From: an uncultured Acetatifactor sp.
GTDB lineage: Bacteria > Bacillota > Clostridia > Lachnospirales > Lachnospiraceae
Direction of reading: 5' to 3'
DNA length: 24,383 nt
Assembly (NCBI GenBank): GCA_910586215.1
Contig: CAJUGH010000047.1
Location: 1-24,383 of the forward strand
The notes under the pieces were generated by a model that saw nothing but the letters and a program-made list of their open reading frames with translations, made no database searches and was not told the origin of the DNA. The translations under genes were made by a program, and so were the position numbers. This document shows positions 14,597 through 21,839 of the stretch, one piece after another (positions within the stretch are counted from its first letter, which is position 1; each line of letters opens with the position of its first letter).

Positions 14597-15655
14597 TCAG
14601 TTCTGGCTGTCTATCTTCGCCCGGACTGCCTCCTTCTTCGCCAGGGCCAGATCGTGCTCTGCCATGATCCGGCACAGTTCCTCATAGCTGGTCTTCTGAG
14701 GGTTCCAGCCAAGTACTGTCTTCGCCTTGGTGGGATCCCCCCACAGGTTGATCACATCCGTGGGACGATAGAATTCCCTGCTTACCTCTACCAGCACCCG
14801 GCCTGTGGCCTTGTCCACGCCCTTTTCCTCCATGCCGCTTCCCTGCCATTCCAGTTCCATTCCCACATAGTGGAAGGCCAGGGTGGTGAATTCCCGGACG
14901 GTATGCTGGACCCCGGTGGCAATCACGAAATCCTCCGGCTCATCAGCCTGGAGCATCAGCCACATGCATTCCACATAATCCTTGGCATAGCCCCAGTCCC
15001 GGAAGGCATCCAGATTGCCCAGGTACAGCTTCTCCTGCAGGCCACAGGCGATCCGTCCTGCAGCCAGGGTGATCTTCCGGGTGACAAAATTCTCCCCCCG
15101 GCGCTCGGACTCATGGTTGAACAGGATCCCGTTCACTGCGAACATGCCATAAGCGTCCCTATATTCCTTCACGATCCAGAATCCGTACTGCTTCGCCACC
15201 GCATAGGGACTGTAGGGATGGAAAGGGGTCGTCTCCCGCTGGGGCACCTCCTCCACCCGGCCGTACAGTTCCGAGGTGGAGGCCTGATAGATCCGGCAGC
15301 TGTCCACCAGCCCTGCGATCCGCACGGCCTCCAGGATCCGCAACACCCCCAGGGCATCCACGTCCCCAGAATACTCCGGTGCATCAAAGCTGATATGCAC
15401 ATGGCTCTGGGCCGCCAGGTTGTAGATCTCGTCCGGCCTCACCTGCCCCACAATGCGGATGATGCTGGAGGAGTCCGTCAGATCTCCCTCGTGCAAGGTG
15501 ATCCGGTTCTCTGCCAGCAGATGGTCGATCCTGCCTGTATTGCTCACAGAGGACCGGCGCACCAGCCCATGCACATCATATCCCTTTTCCAGCAGAAATT
15601 CTGCCAGGTAAGAACCATCCTGTCCTGTGATTCCTGTGATAAACGCCCTCTTCAT
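14597..15655 (-). CDS. gmd: GDP-mannose 4,6-dehydratase
   Basis: A 352-residue enzyme from ATG 15655, with GGGGG 8-12 nt before it; the frame extends upstream but the extension has no family match. It converts GDP-D-mannose to GDP-4-keto-6-deoxy-D-mannose, the first committed step to GDP-L-fucose. The NADP motif GITGQDGSYLAE stands at 8-19. The catalytic set is STSE at 126-129, Tyr151 and Lys155 (YAVAK). HYVGMELEWQGSGMEEKG and YRPTDVINLWGDPTKAK are typical of Gmd near the C-terminus. It is the first gene of gmd-fcl-manC. The 182-bp region upstream, after the DJ-1 gene, shows no convincing promoter. Confidence 0.96.
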   Translation of the reverse strand: MKRAFITGITGQDGSYLAEFLLEKGYDVHGLVRRSSVSNTGRIDHLLAENRITLHEGDLTDSSSIIRIVGQVRPDEIYNLAAQSHVHISFDAPEYSGDVDALGVLRILEAVRIAGLVDSCRIYQASTSELYGRVEEVPQRETTPFHPYSPYAVAKQYGFWIVKEYRDAYGMFAVNGILFNHESERRGENFVTRKITLAAGRIACGLQEKLYLGNLDAFRDWGYAKDYVECMWLMLQADEPEDFVIATGVQHTVREFTTLAFHYVGMELEWQGSGMEEKGVDKATGRVLVEVSREFYRPTDVINLWGDPTKAKTVLGWNPQKTSYEELCRIMAEHDLALAKKEAVRAKIDSQN

Positions 15656-15837
15656 TCTGATACCCCCGCGCCCGCTTCTCCTGCGGACATGCCTGTCACT
15701 CTTATACTCACATATGTCTGGCCGACTGCTGCCAGGGCACAGAAACCGACTGCCCTGCACTTGTACGTCCCAGTCCTGCAATCCCCGCCGGTCTTCCGAT
15801 TCCCACATGCAGATTATCCGGCTGTCTGCCATCCCAG

Positions 15838-16389
15838 TCAGGAACGGTATACGATCGCCTCTGCCATCCCGGCCGCCTTCTCTTCTCCCACGAAGATCCC
15901 GGCAATGGCCAGCCCGAAGTCAATTGCCGTCCCCATGCCCCGGGAAGTGATCACATTGCCGTCCATCTCCACTGGTCCGGCAGTTACCTGCGCTCCCTTA
16001 AGATGGCTTTCGAAACCAGGATAGCTACAGGCCCTGCGCCCTTCCAGGATCCCGCGGTGCCCAAAGATACTGGGTGCCGCACAGATGGCCGCAATATATT
16101 TGCCCTCCTTGTAAAACCTGTCCACCCACTCCATCAGTCCCTGGTGTGCCTCCAGGTTCTTCGTCCCAGGCATCCCCCCGGGCAGCACCAGCATGTCATA
16201 CCTGTCAAAGTCTATCTCCTCATACACCTGGTCCATCTGGACACCGATCCCGTGGGAACCGTGTACCACCTGCTCTCTTGTCACGGATACCATATCCACG
16301 GTAAGGGAGCACCTGCGGCAGATATCCACCACTGTCAGCGCCTCGATCTCCTCATATCCTTCTGCAAAAAATACTGCAATCTTTCCCAT
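15838..16389 (-). CDS. DJ-1/PfpI family protein
   Basis: A 183-residue protein from ATG 16389, which has a strong AGGAGG 8 nt upstream. The family covers DJ-1-like glyoxalases/deglycases and chaperones involved in stress. The nucleophile elbow is AAICAAP with Cys103, and the partner acid is Glu16 in GYEEIE, matching human DJ-1 Cys106 and Glu18. The glycine-rich LPGGMPG (69-75) and TSRGMGTAIDFGLAI (near 150-165) are also conserved. It has its own extended -10 promoter. It precedes gmd by 182 bp on the same strand; a functional link to fucose synthesis is not evident. The exact reaction is uncertain. Confidence 0.93.
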   Translation of the reverse strand: MGKIAVFFAEGYEEIEALTVVDICRRCSLTVDMVSVTREQVVHGSHGIGVQMDQVYEEIDFDRYDMLVLPGGMPGTKNLEAHQGLMEWVDRFYKEGKYIAAICAAPSIFGHRGILEGRRACSYPGFESHLKGAQVTAGPVEMDGNVITSRGMGTAIDFGLAIAGIFVGEEKAAGMAEAIVYRS

Positions 16390-16449
16390 GTATATACCTC
16401 CTCGTCCGCTAAAATAGGATGGCTTTTCCCTGCACAGTCCCATAAGAAG

Positions 16450-16455
16450 AGTATA
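16450..16455 (-). promoter_or_regulatory. Extended -10 promoter of the DJ-1 gene
   Basis: On the minus strand TGG-TATACT forms an extended -10 element (TGnTATAAT type); the -35 (TGTTCA, 17 bp upstream) is weak. It lies about 60 bp before the start codon. Confidence 0.55.
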
Positions 16456-16560
16456 CCACATATTTTTACTTTTGAACACCATTACCCGTGAATGACTCGG
16501 GTTTGTCACCCAGGAAACGCGTGAAAACACCTGGCGGCGCCACCCCGTGAAAAATAACGA

Positions 16561-17301
16561 ATGGCACTCCTTTCGCCAGAAGCATTTGATAACAATATTT
16601 GTAATGCAACAATCTATGGCCTGGGTCTGGAACTGGCAAGGGAACTGCTGCTGCGGGACTTCTATGTGGTGGCCTGCAGGAAGAATCCAGAGGAGACACA
16701 GGTGGAGGAGATGATGGCCCTTTTCCCGGATCACATGGCCATTCTTCCCCTTGACATCGGGGATGACAAAAGTGTTGCTGCACTGGAAAACCAGGTGGTA
16801 GCGCTGGTGCCACACCTGGATCTGCTGGTCAACAATGCCGGGATCCTGGGGGATATGCAGAAAATACTGGGAGATGACTTAGACTACACCGAAATGCTCC
16901 AGGTACTCAACGTGAATGCCGTCGGGACGCTGCGCGTGACCAATGCCCTCTGCGGGCTGGTGATGAAAAGTACATTGAAGATGATTGTCAACATTTCCTC
17001 GGAGGCAGGGAGTGTCCAGGACTGCTTCCGCCAGGAATGGTTCGGCTATTGTATGTCCAAGTCTGCCAACAATATGCAGTCAGCCCTTGTCCACAACAAC
17101 ATCAAGAAGGACGGTGGCAGGGTAGTGGTCATCCATCCGGGACATGTAGCCACCTATATGAGGGGACACCTGGACACCACCGCCAGGATCACCGCCACGG
17201 AATCCGCAAAAAGCATCCTGAAGGTAGTGCTGGACAAGCCCCTGCCGGTGGAGGAGCGCCCCCTGTATCTGGATTACAGAGGGGTGCGGCTTCCCTGGTA
17301 A
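16561..17301 (+). pseudogene. Short-chain dehydrogenase/reductase with eroded 5' end
   Basis: The body is a clear SDR (246 residues): NNAG at 91-94, Ser147 in NISSEAGS, catalytic YCMSK (Tyr163, Lys167) and the PGHVATYM segment used for cofactor closure. The N-terminus is abnormal. The expected TGxxxGLG cofactor loop reads NATIYGLG, so Thr-Gly is replaced by Asn-Ala, and the beta strand before it (MALLSPEAFDNNIC) is not SDR-like. The coding DNA for residues 9-18 is AT-rich, unlike the rest. ATG 16561 has no ribosome binding site, and no promoter is evident. I infer that the 5' end was replaced by foreign sequence near 16600, leaving an intact 3' frame. A functional short variant is possible but less likely. 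Confidence 0.6.
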
Positions 17302-17303
17302 AA

Positions 17304-17454
17304 GTGTGAGAAGAATTTCTAAGACGCCAAAAAACGTCGTCTAAGAAATTCTACGGCGCAAAAGAGCGCCTCTCTCACACGGAAAAACGCAAGGGCAGCG
17401 TTTTTCCCGGAATCGAAGATTCCGTTGGATTGGTTTGTGCTGCCAAAGGCAGCA
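17304..17454. repeat. Array of five hairpins with a three-way junction
   Basis: Perfect or near-perfect inverted repeats follow one another. An outer stem GTGTGAGA/TCTCACAC (17304-17311/17373-17380) encloses a 15-bp stem (17312-17326/17338-17352, one mismatch) and GGCGC/GCGCC (17355-17370). Next come GGAAAAACGC/GCGTTTTTCC (17381-17390/17398-17407), CGGAATC/GATTCCG (17408-17424) and TGCTGCC/GGCAGCA (17438-17454). The array lies between the SDR remnant and the ThuA-like gene. It could be a repetitive extragenic element, a terminator complex or a structured RNA. Confidence 0.8.
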
Positions 17455-17540
17455 TGTCTGGAAGTGTGAAGAGAATGAATGTTGATCGTTTTTTATTGGC
17501 GCCTGGCCTCTCTGCAGCCCCTGACAGAAAGGAGAACCAA

Positions 17541-18194
17541 ATGAAGAAAGTGCTCGTAATCGGCATGTATGATAATGCCATGTACCATCCGCTGACAGGT
17601 GTGGAAGAAGCCCTGGAAGGGATGTTTCCCGAACTGGAACTGGTCATCACAGACCAGATTACAGCGCTATGTGACACCGCACAATATGATGCCGTCCTGT
17701 CCTACTGGGACGACTGGGAAAAGCCCATTCCGGACCGGGAGGCAGAGTCCCTCTGCCAGTATGTGGCAGGGGGCGGAAGCCTCCTTGTGCTGCACAATGG
17801 CATCAGCCTGCAGCTGCAGGATTCCCTGGCAAAGCTGATAGGCGGTAAGTTTCTCACCCATCCGGCCCAGGAGGTCATTCCCTTCCTGCCTCAAAAACAT
17901 TTGCTTACAGAAGGCTGCGAGGCATTTTCCCTAATGGAAGAGCCATACCAGTTCACCCTGGAGGATGACCAGAAGGAAATCTTCCTCACCTACACCTACC
18001 ATGGGGAAACCTATCCTGCCGGATGGTGCAAATCCTTCCAGGCAGGCCGGGTGGTCTACCTGGCACCGGGCCATACAGCTGAGAAATTCTCCTGTAAGGC
18101 ATATGTCCGGCTAATCCGCAACTGCATGGCCTGGCTGTTGGGATCTACCTTGTCAGATCCTGCACCCACTTATACTTCCGGAACCGGATCATAA
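17541..18194 (+). CDS. ThuA-like domain protein
   Basis: About 217 residues from ATG 17541, which has AAAGGAG 6 nt upstream; the in-frame extension to 17430 would run through the hairpin array and is rejected. The fold is that of ThuA/trehalose-utilisation proteins, a class I glutamine amidotransferase-like domain without the catalytic Cys. Visible landmarks are KVLVIGMY at the start, YDAVLSYWDDW, GGGSLLVLHNG (77-87) and LIGGKFLTHP, then HGETYPAGW and GRVVYLAPGHTAEKF near the end. Members are linked to sugar metabolism, often next to oxidoreductases, but the reaction is not known. Its last 50 bp overlap the 3' end of the convergent MATE gene. Confidence 0.85.
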   Translation: MKKVLVIGMYDNAMYHPLTGVEEALEGMFPELELVITDQITALCDTAQYDAVLSYWDDWEKPIPDREAESLCQYVAGGGSLLVLHNGISLQLQDSLAKLIGGKFLTHPAQEVIPFLPQKHLLTEGCEAFSLMEEPYQFTLEDDQKEIFLTYTYHGETYPAGWCKSFQAGRVVYLAPGHTAEKFSCKAYVRLIRNCMAWLLGSTLSDPAPTYTSGTGS

Positions 18195-19509
18195 CCCAGG
18201 GAATCTTCCCCACTTCATCCAGGCAGGTGCAGGCATAGACCATAAGGGGGGACCAATGCAGCACAAAGGCACCGGCCAGGGCCAGGGGAATGGCGATCAG
18301 CCACATACATACCACCAGGCTGTACAGGTCAAATATGGTATCGCCCCCGCCGTCCAGCACCCCATTTATGGTGACGGTATTCACACAGCGCCCGATCATG
18401 TAGACGGACATGATCACCATCATTCCCGTCAGATATTCCCTGGCCTGGTCCGTAAGCAGGATCATGTCTACCACAAACGGGGTCACTGCCAGCACCAGCG
18501 CCGTGGACAGGAAACCGATGCCATAAGATATATTTTTCAACTTGATGCCATAGGCCCTGCCCAGTTCCAGGCGGCCTGCCCCAAGTTCATTCCCCACCAG
18601 GATACCTGCGGCGCTGCCGATACCGTTGCACATGCAGCAGATCAAGTCCCGTGCCACTGCCGCCACGGAATTGGCTGCTGCTGCATCCGTCCCCATATGT
18701 CCCATGATGGCGGTGTAGGAGGTAAAGCCGATCCCCCAGCACAGGGAACCCCCCAGAAGGGGCAGGCACTGTCTGGCGAAATCAGAAGATAGCAGCTTCG
18801 GCAGCTTCCAGAACCTGCCAAGGGCCGGGTGGACATAAGCCGGACGGGCAGATACTGCTATGCACAAAGCCAGTTCCACGACCCTGGAAACGGTAGTGGC
18901 CAGGGCAGCGCCTCTGGCCTGCATCCTGGGCACCCCAAATAACCCGAATATGAATACTGCATTCAAGCCAATGTTCAGCAGCACCGCACAGGAACTGATG
19001 AGGGCGCCAGGCTTCACATGCTCTGTCACCTTCATCATGGTCAGGTAACACTGGGAGATCCCCGTGAGCAGGTAGGACCACCCTGCTATGCGCAGATAGG
19101 CACTGCCAATGGCAATCAGTGGTGCCTCATTGGTAAAAATATGCATCAGCAGACCCGGTGTCAGTTCACAGGCCAGGAAAAACAGCAGGGACACCACGTA
19201 GCCAAGCTGGAGGATTAGATTAAAGATATCCTCCAGGGTATGCCTGTCCCCTTTTCCCCAGTACTGTGCCCCCAGGATGGCCCCGGCTGCCGTGATGGCT
19301 GAAAGGAACATGTTCTGGACAAACTGGATCTGGGTTGCCAGGGATACAGCCGTCATCTCTTCCTGGGCCACCCTGCCCAGCATCAAGGCATCCCCTGCGG
19401 CCACCGCTGCCAGCATCAGGCTCTGCAGGGCAATGGGGAAGGCCAGCCTTGCCAGGTTCCTGTAAAATACCCTTTTGTCGATCTGTATTTCCTGTTTCTT
19501 CTCTCTCAT
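18145..19509 (-). CDS. MATE family efflux transporter
   Basis: A 454-residue inner-membrane transporter with about 12 hydrophobic helices in two similar halves. Family features include the N-terminal LARLAFPIALQSLM..., GDALMLGR, GAILGAQYWGKGD, and in the second half GNELGAGRLELGRAYGIKLK. MATE proteins export cationic drugs, toxins or metabolites using a Na+ or H+ gradient; the substrate here is unknown. Start ATG 19509 has GGGAGAG upstream. It follows the DUF3795 gene by 28 nt and is probably its operon partner. The divergent AraC/GyrI-like regulator, a type that often senses drug-like molecules, is a good candidate for control (inference). Confidence 0.95.
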   Translation of the reverse strand: MREKKQEIQIDKRVFYRNLARLAFPIALQSLMLAAVAAGDALMLGRVAQEEMTAVSLATQIQFVQNMFLSAITAAGAILGAQYWGKGDRHTLEDIFNLILQLGYVVSLLFFLACELTPGLLMHIFTNEAPLIAIGSAYLRIAGWSYLLTGISQCYLTMMKVTEHVKPGALISSCAVLLNIGLNAVFIFGLFGVPRMQARGAALATTVSRVVELALCIAVSARPAYVHPALGRFWKLPKLLSSDFARQCLPLLGGSLCWGIGFTSYTAIMGHMGTDAAAANSVAAVARDLICCMCNGIGSAAGILVGNELGAGRLELGRAYGIKLKNISYGIGFLSTALVLAVTPFVVDMILLTDQAREYLTGMMVIMSVYMIGRCVNTVTINGVLDGGGDTIFDLYSLVVCMWLIAIPLALAGAFVLHWSPLMVYACTCLDEVGKIPWVMIRFRKYKWVQDLTR

Positions 19510-19537
19510 AGAGGCTCTCTCCCGTCAAATGCCTTCC

Positions 19538-19828
19538 TCATCCGGCACTTTTCTGTTCCCCTGCCTGGGCCTGCCACAGCCTGCACTGTTCAATCCTGGC
19601 GCCCTGGGGCGTATCCCCGTGCTCCGGGTCACAGGAATACTGTGTCAAAAGCTTGCAGGGAAGATCCGGACATTCCCCACAGTGCAGGAATCCTTTCTCC
19701 TGGCAGCATGCGGCAACCGGACAGGCCCCGTGGAAGGGATGTCCTCCCGTCTCGATACAACCGCCGCAGCCGCTGGCTTCCTTATACCCACATCCCGTAC
19801 AATGCAATCCACATCTGGAATCAACCAT
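19538..19828 (-). CDS. Cys-rich DUF3795 protein
   Basis: A 96-residue protein with 13 cysteines in clusters such as CGLHCTGC (6-13), CGGC and CGECPDLPC, the pattern of DUF3795, expected to bind zinc or an iron-sulfur cluster. Start ATG 19828 has an AAAGGAGG site 7 nt upstream. Function is unknown. It is the first gene of a two-gene unit with the MATE transporter, behind a strong extended -10 promoter, and divergent from the AraC-type regulator. Confidence 0.85.
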   Translation of the reverse strand: MVDSRCGLHCTGCGYKEASGCGGCIETGGHPFHGACPVAACCQEKGFLHCGECPDLPCKLLTQYSCDPEHGDTPQGARIEQCRLWQAQAGEQKSAG

Positions 19829-19853
19829 ATGTATTTCCTCCTTTTGTAGACGT

Positions 19854-19882
19854 ATTATACCATTCTATTCCAGTCCCTACAA
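19854..19882 (-). promoter_or_regulatory. Promoter of the DUF3795-MATE operon
   Basis: On the minus strand TTGTAG (19877-19882), a 17-bp spacer ending in TGG, and a perfect TATAAT (19854-19859) form an extended -10 sigma-A promoter about 25 bp before the start codon. Confidence 0.75.
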
Positions 19883-20060
19883 GATAAAGTTCTTTCCCTG
19901 GTTACTGCTGCTTATCATGGCATTGCCGTCCAAAGTAACCATTTCCTTTTCCACATAATTCCTGTACAATGTAACATATCCGCTACAGTTCGGACAGCCC
20001 TTTTCGCAAATCCTATCCAAAACCAACAGAAAATGTGGAGAAAGCTGCCCTTACATGGCC

Positions 20061-20066
20061 TATAAT
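20061..20066 (+). promoter_or_regulatory. -10 box of the AraC-type regulator gene
   Basis: A perfect TATAAT lies 23 bp before the start codon; the -35 (GAGAAA) is poor. The region from 19883 to 20060 between the two divergent promoters holds no gene and is where a shared regulator would bind. Confidence 0.45.
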
Positions 20067-20088
20067 CGTTACTGGAAGGAGGGATTGT

Positions 20089-20967
20089 ATGGACTATCTT
20101 CAAGGGATGAACCAAGTAGTCGCTTATATAGAAGAAAATCTAACAGAACAGATCCGGCACGAAACCCTTGCCCGCATGGTGGGTTGTTCCGTCTATGAAT
20201 TCTCCAGGATTTTCTCCTTTCTGGCAGAAATGTCTGTTTCAGAATATATACGCCGCAGAAGACTGTCGCAGGCTGTATTCGACCTACAGCACAGCGATGA
20301 GAAAATTGTAGATATTGCCTTGAAATACTGCTATGAGTCGCCGACTACCTTCACACGGGCCTTCAAGGAGCTACATGGCGCCACTCCATCCAGTGTCCGA
20401 AAAGAGTCCATCCCCTTGAAAACCTATCCACCGATCACTTTTCACTTAACCATCAAAGGAGGGACTGCAATGGAATTCAGAATCGAGAAAAGAGAAAGCT
20501 TCCAGATCATGGGCCTGTCAGGGTATGATACCGCTGAATGCGCACCGGGGGAGACCCTTACCCCCCTATGGCGCGAATTTATGGACCACTACAATCCGCG
20601 CCTGTGGAATGGCGGCGGCACAGCCAGCTACTATACAGCCCCCTTCTGGCAGGTAGGGGCATACCAGTTCCAGTCACAGGACGGGAAGACCAGGACGATC
20701 ATCGGGGCACAATACCGAGGAGAAGCCCCCGAAGGTATGGCTATTGAGACCATTCCTGCCGCAACCTGGGCCGTATTCCCCGTGGTATCCCCGGCTGGAA
20801 TCGATCATGTGCCTGCTGCCTATACCCGGATCTTGACCGAATGGTTCCCGGCCAGCGGATACAGGCGCGATACATCCGTGCCGAACCTGGAAGTGTTCCC
20901 GGCTGGCAATGCCAGTTCTGCAGAATATACCTGGGAGATCTGGATCCCTGTTGTCAGCAGGGAGTAG
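20089..20967 (+). CDS. AraC family regulator with GyrI-like effector domain
   Basis: About 292 residues from ATG 20089, which has AGGAGGG about 6 nt upstream (the in-frame start at 20035 would precede the promoter -10). Residues 5-108 are a two-helix-turn-helix AraC DNA-binding domain (TLARMVGCSVYEFSRIFSF and IVDIALKYCYESPTTFTRAFKELHGATPS). Residues 127-292 match the GyrI/Rob-like small-molecule binding domain (MEFRIEKRESFQIMGLSGY at its start, YTWEIWIPV at its end). This order is typical of Rob/SoxS-like regulators that respond to drugs or hydrophobic ligands. It is divergent from DUF3795-MATE, which it probably controls (inference), and convergent with the macrodomain gene 32 bp away. Confidence 0.92.
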   Translation: MDYLQGMNQVVAYIEENLTEQIRHETLARMVGCSVYEFSRIFSFLAEMSVSEYIRRRRLSQAVFDLQHSDEKIVDIALKYCYESPTTFTRAFKELHGATPSSVRKESIPLKTYPPITFHLTIKGGTAMEFRIEKRESFQIMGLSGYDTAECAPGETLTPLWREFMDHYNPRLWNGGGTASYYTAPFWQVGAYQFQSQDGKTRTIIGAQYRGEAPEGMAIETIPAATWAVFPVVSPAGIDHVPAAYTRILTEWFPASGYRRDTSVPNLEVFPAGNASSAEYTWEIWIPVVSRE

Positions 20968-20999
20968 CTTCCCATCCGCGAAACCAGATACTTTTTTCC

Positions 21000-21839
21000 T
21001 CAAAGGGCAGAAAATATTCTGCCATATACCTCCTCATCAGCATCCTGGAACACATTAAAAATGATCCTGTCGAACCCTTGTCCATGGATTTCCAGAAAAT
21101 GCAGCACAGTCCTTACCGCAATCTGTGCTGCCTCTTTTCTGGGGAACCGGAACTCTCCTGTACTGATGCAGCAGAAAGCCACTGTCCTGATGCCATTTTC
21201 CACACAGCACTGCAGCACATTCCAGTAGCAGTTTTCCAGGTCCCTTTTCAATCCATCCGTCAGAAGGTTTGTGACAATGGGTCCCACTGTGTGGATCATA
21301 TGCCTTGCAGGAAGCCCATATCCTTTCGTCAGCACCGCCTGTCCGGTGGGTTCCTCATACTGTGGCCCATACTGCATCTTCCTACGGCCCATATACCGGT
21401 TGCATTCTTCCCGAAGCCGGATGCCGGCCGCACTGTGGATGGCATTGTCAATACACCTGTGGCATGGCACAAAACATCCCAGCATCCGGGAATTGGCCGC
21501 ATTTACAATTGCATCCACGGAAAGCCTTGTGATATCCCCCTGCCAGAGGGACAGCTTCCCTGCACAGGAACCGCCGTATCCATACTGTTCTTTTACTGTA
21601 GGGATATCCCATGGTGTAACGATTCCCTTTTCCCTGGCTTCCTCGGATAGGAATGCATCCTGCACCTGCAGTACTTCTTCCTGCATCCTCCCCGGCATAC
21701 GGATATTCATCAAGGAACGGAGTGCCCTTCTCCTGTCCCCATATCCCTCCCCCACTTCCAGATCCCGGTAACACCCGGAATCCTCCTTGAATTCATGGAG
21801 CAGATACTCCAGCCGCTCTTCCTGTGTCATATCCCGCAC
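21000..21839 (-). CDS. Zinc-dependent macrodomain protein-ADP-ribose hydrolase
   Basis: A 279-residue enzyme of the SirTM-linked Zn-Macro class, which removes ADP-ribose from proteins. An alpha-helical N-terminal ~90 residues precedes the macrodomain: LWQGDITRLSVDAIVNAANS (98-117) is the ADP-ribose site, and GCFVPCHRCIDNAIHSAAG (121-139) carries the zinc ligands (among Cys122, Cys126, His127, Cys129). GHxVG-like ARHMIHTVGP and CISTGEFRFP follow. The likely start is GTG 21839, with AAGGGGTGG 7-8 nt upstream; ATG 21830 is three codons in. The gene overlaps the end of the sirtuin gene by 47 bp, which implies translational coupling and equal dosage of writer and eraser. Confidence 0.94.
   Translation of the reverse strand: MRDMTQEERLEYLLHEFKEDSGCYRDLEVGEGYGDRRRALRSLMNIRMPGRMQEEVLQVQDAFLSEEAREKGIVTPWDIPTVKEQYGYGGSCAGKLSLWQGDITRLSVDAIVNAANSRMLGCFVPCHRCIDNAIHSAAGIRLREECNRYMGRRKMQYGPQYEEPTGQAVLTKGYGLPARHMIHTVGPIVTNLLTDGLKRDLENCYWNVLQCCVENGIRTVAFCCISTGEFRFPRKEAAQIAVRTVLHFLEIHGQGFDRIIFNVFQDADEEVYGRIFSAL

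Noticed and set aside
12148..16024. Long plus-strand ORFs opposite manC, fcl and gmd
   Set aside because: These are antisense frames of high-GC coding sequence; the minus-strand enzymes have all catalytic motifs.
16390..16815. Long N-terminal extension of the DJ-1 protein
   Set aside because: The extension crosses the promoter and into the opposite SDR gene; the ATG at 16389 has a strong ribosome binding site and gives the family's usual length.
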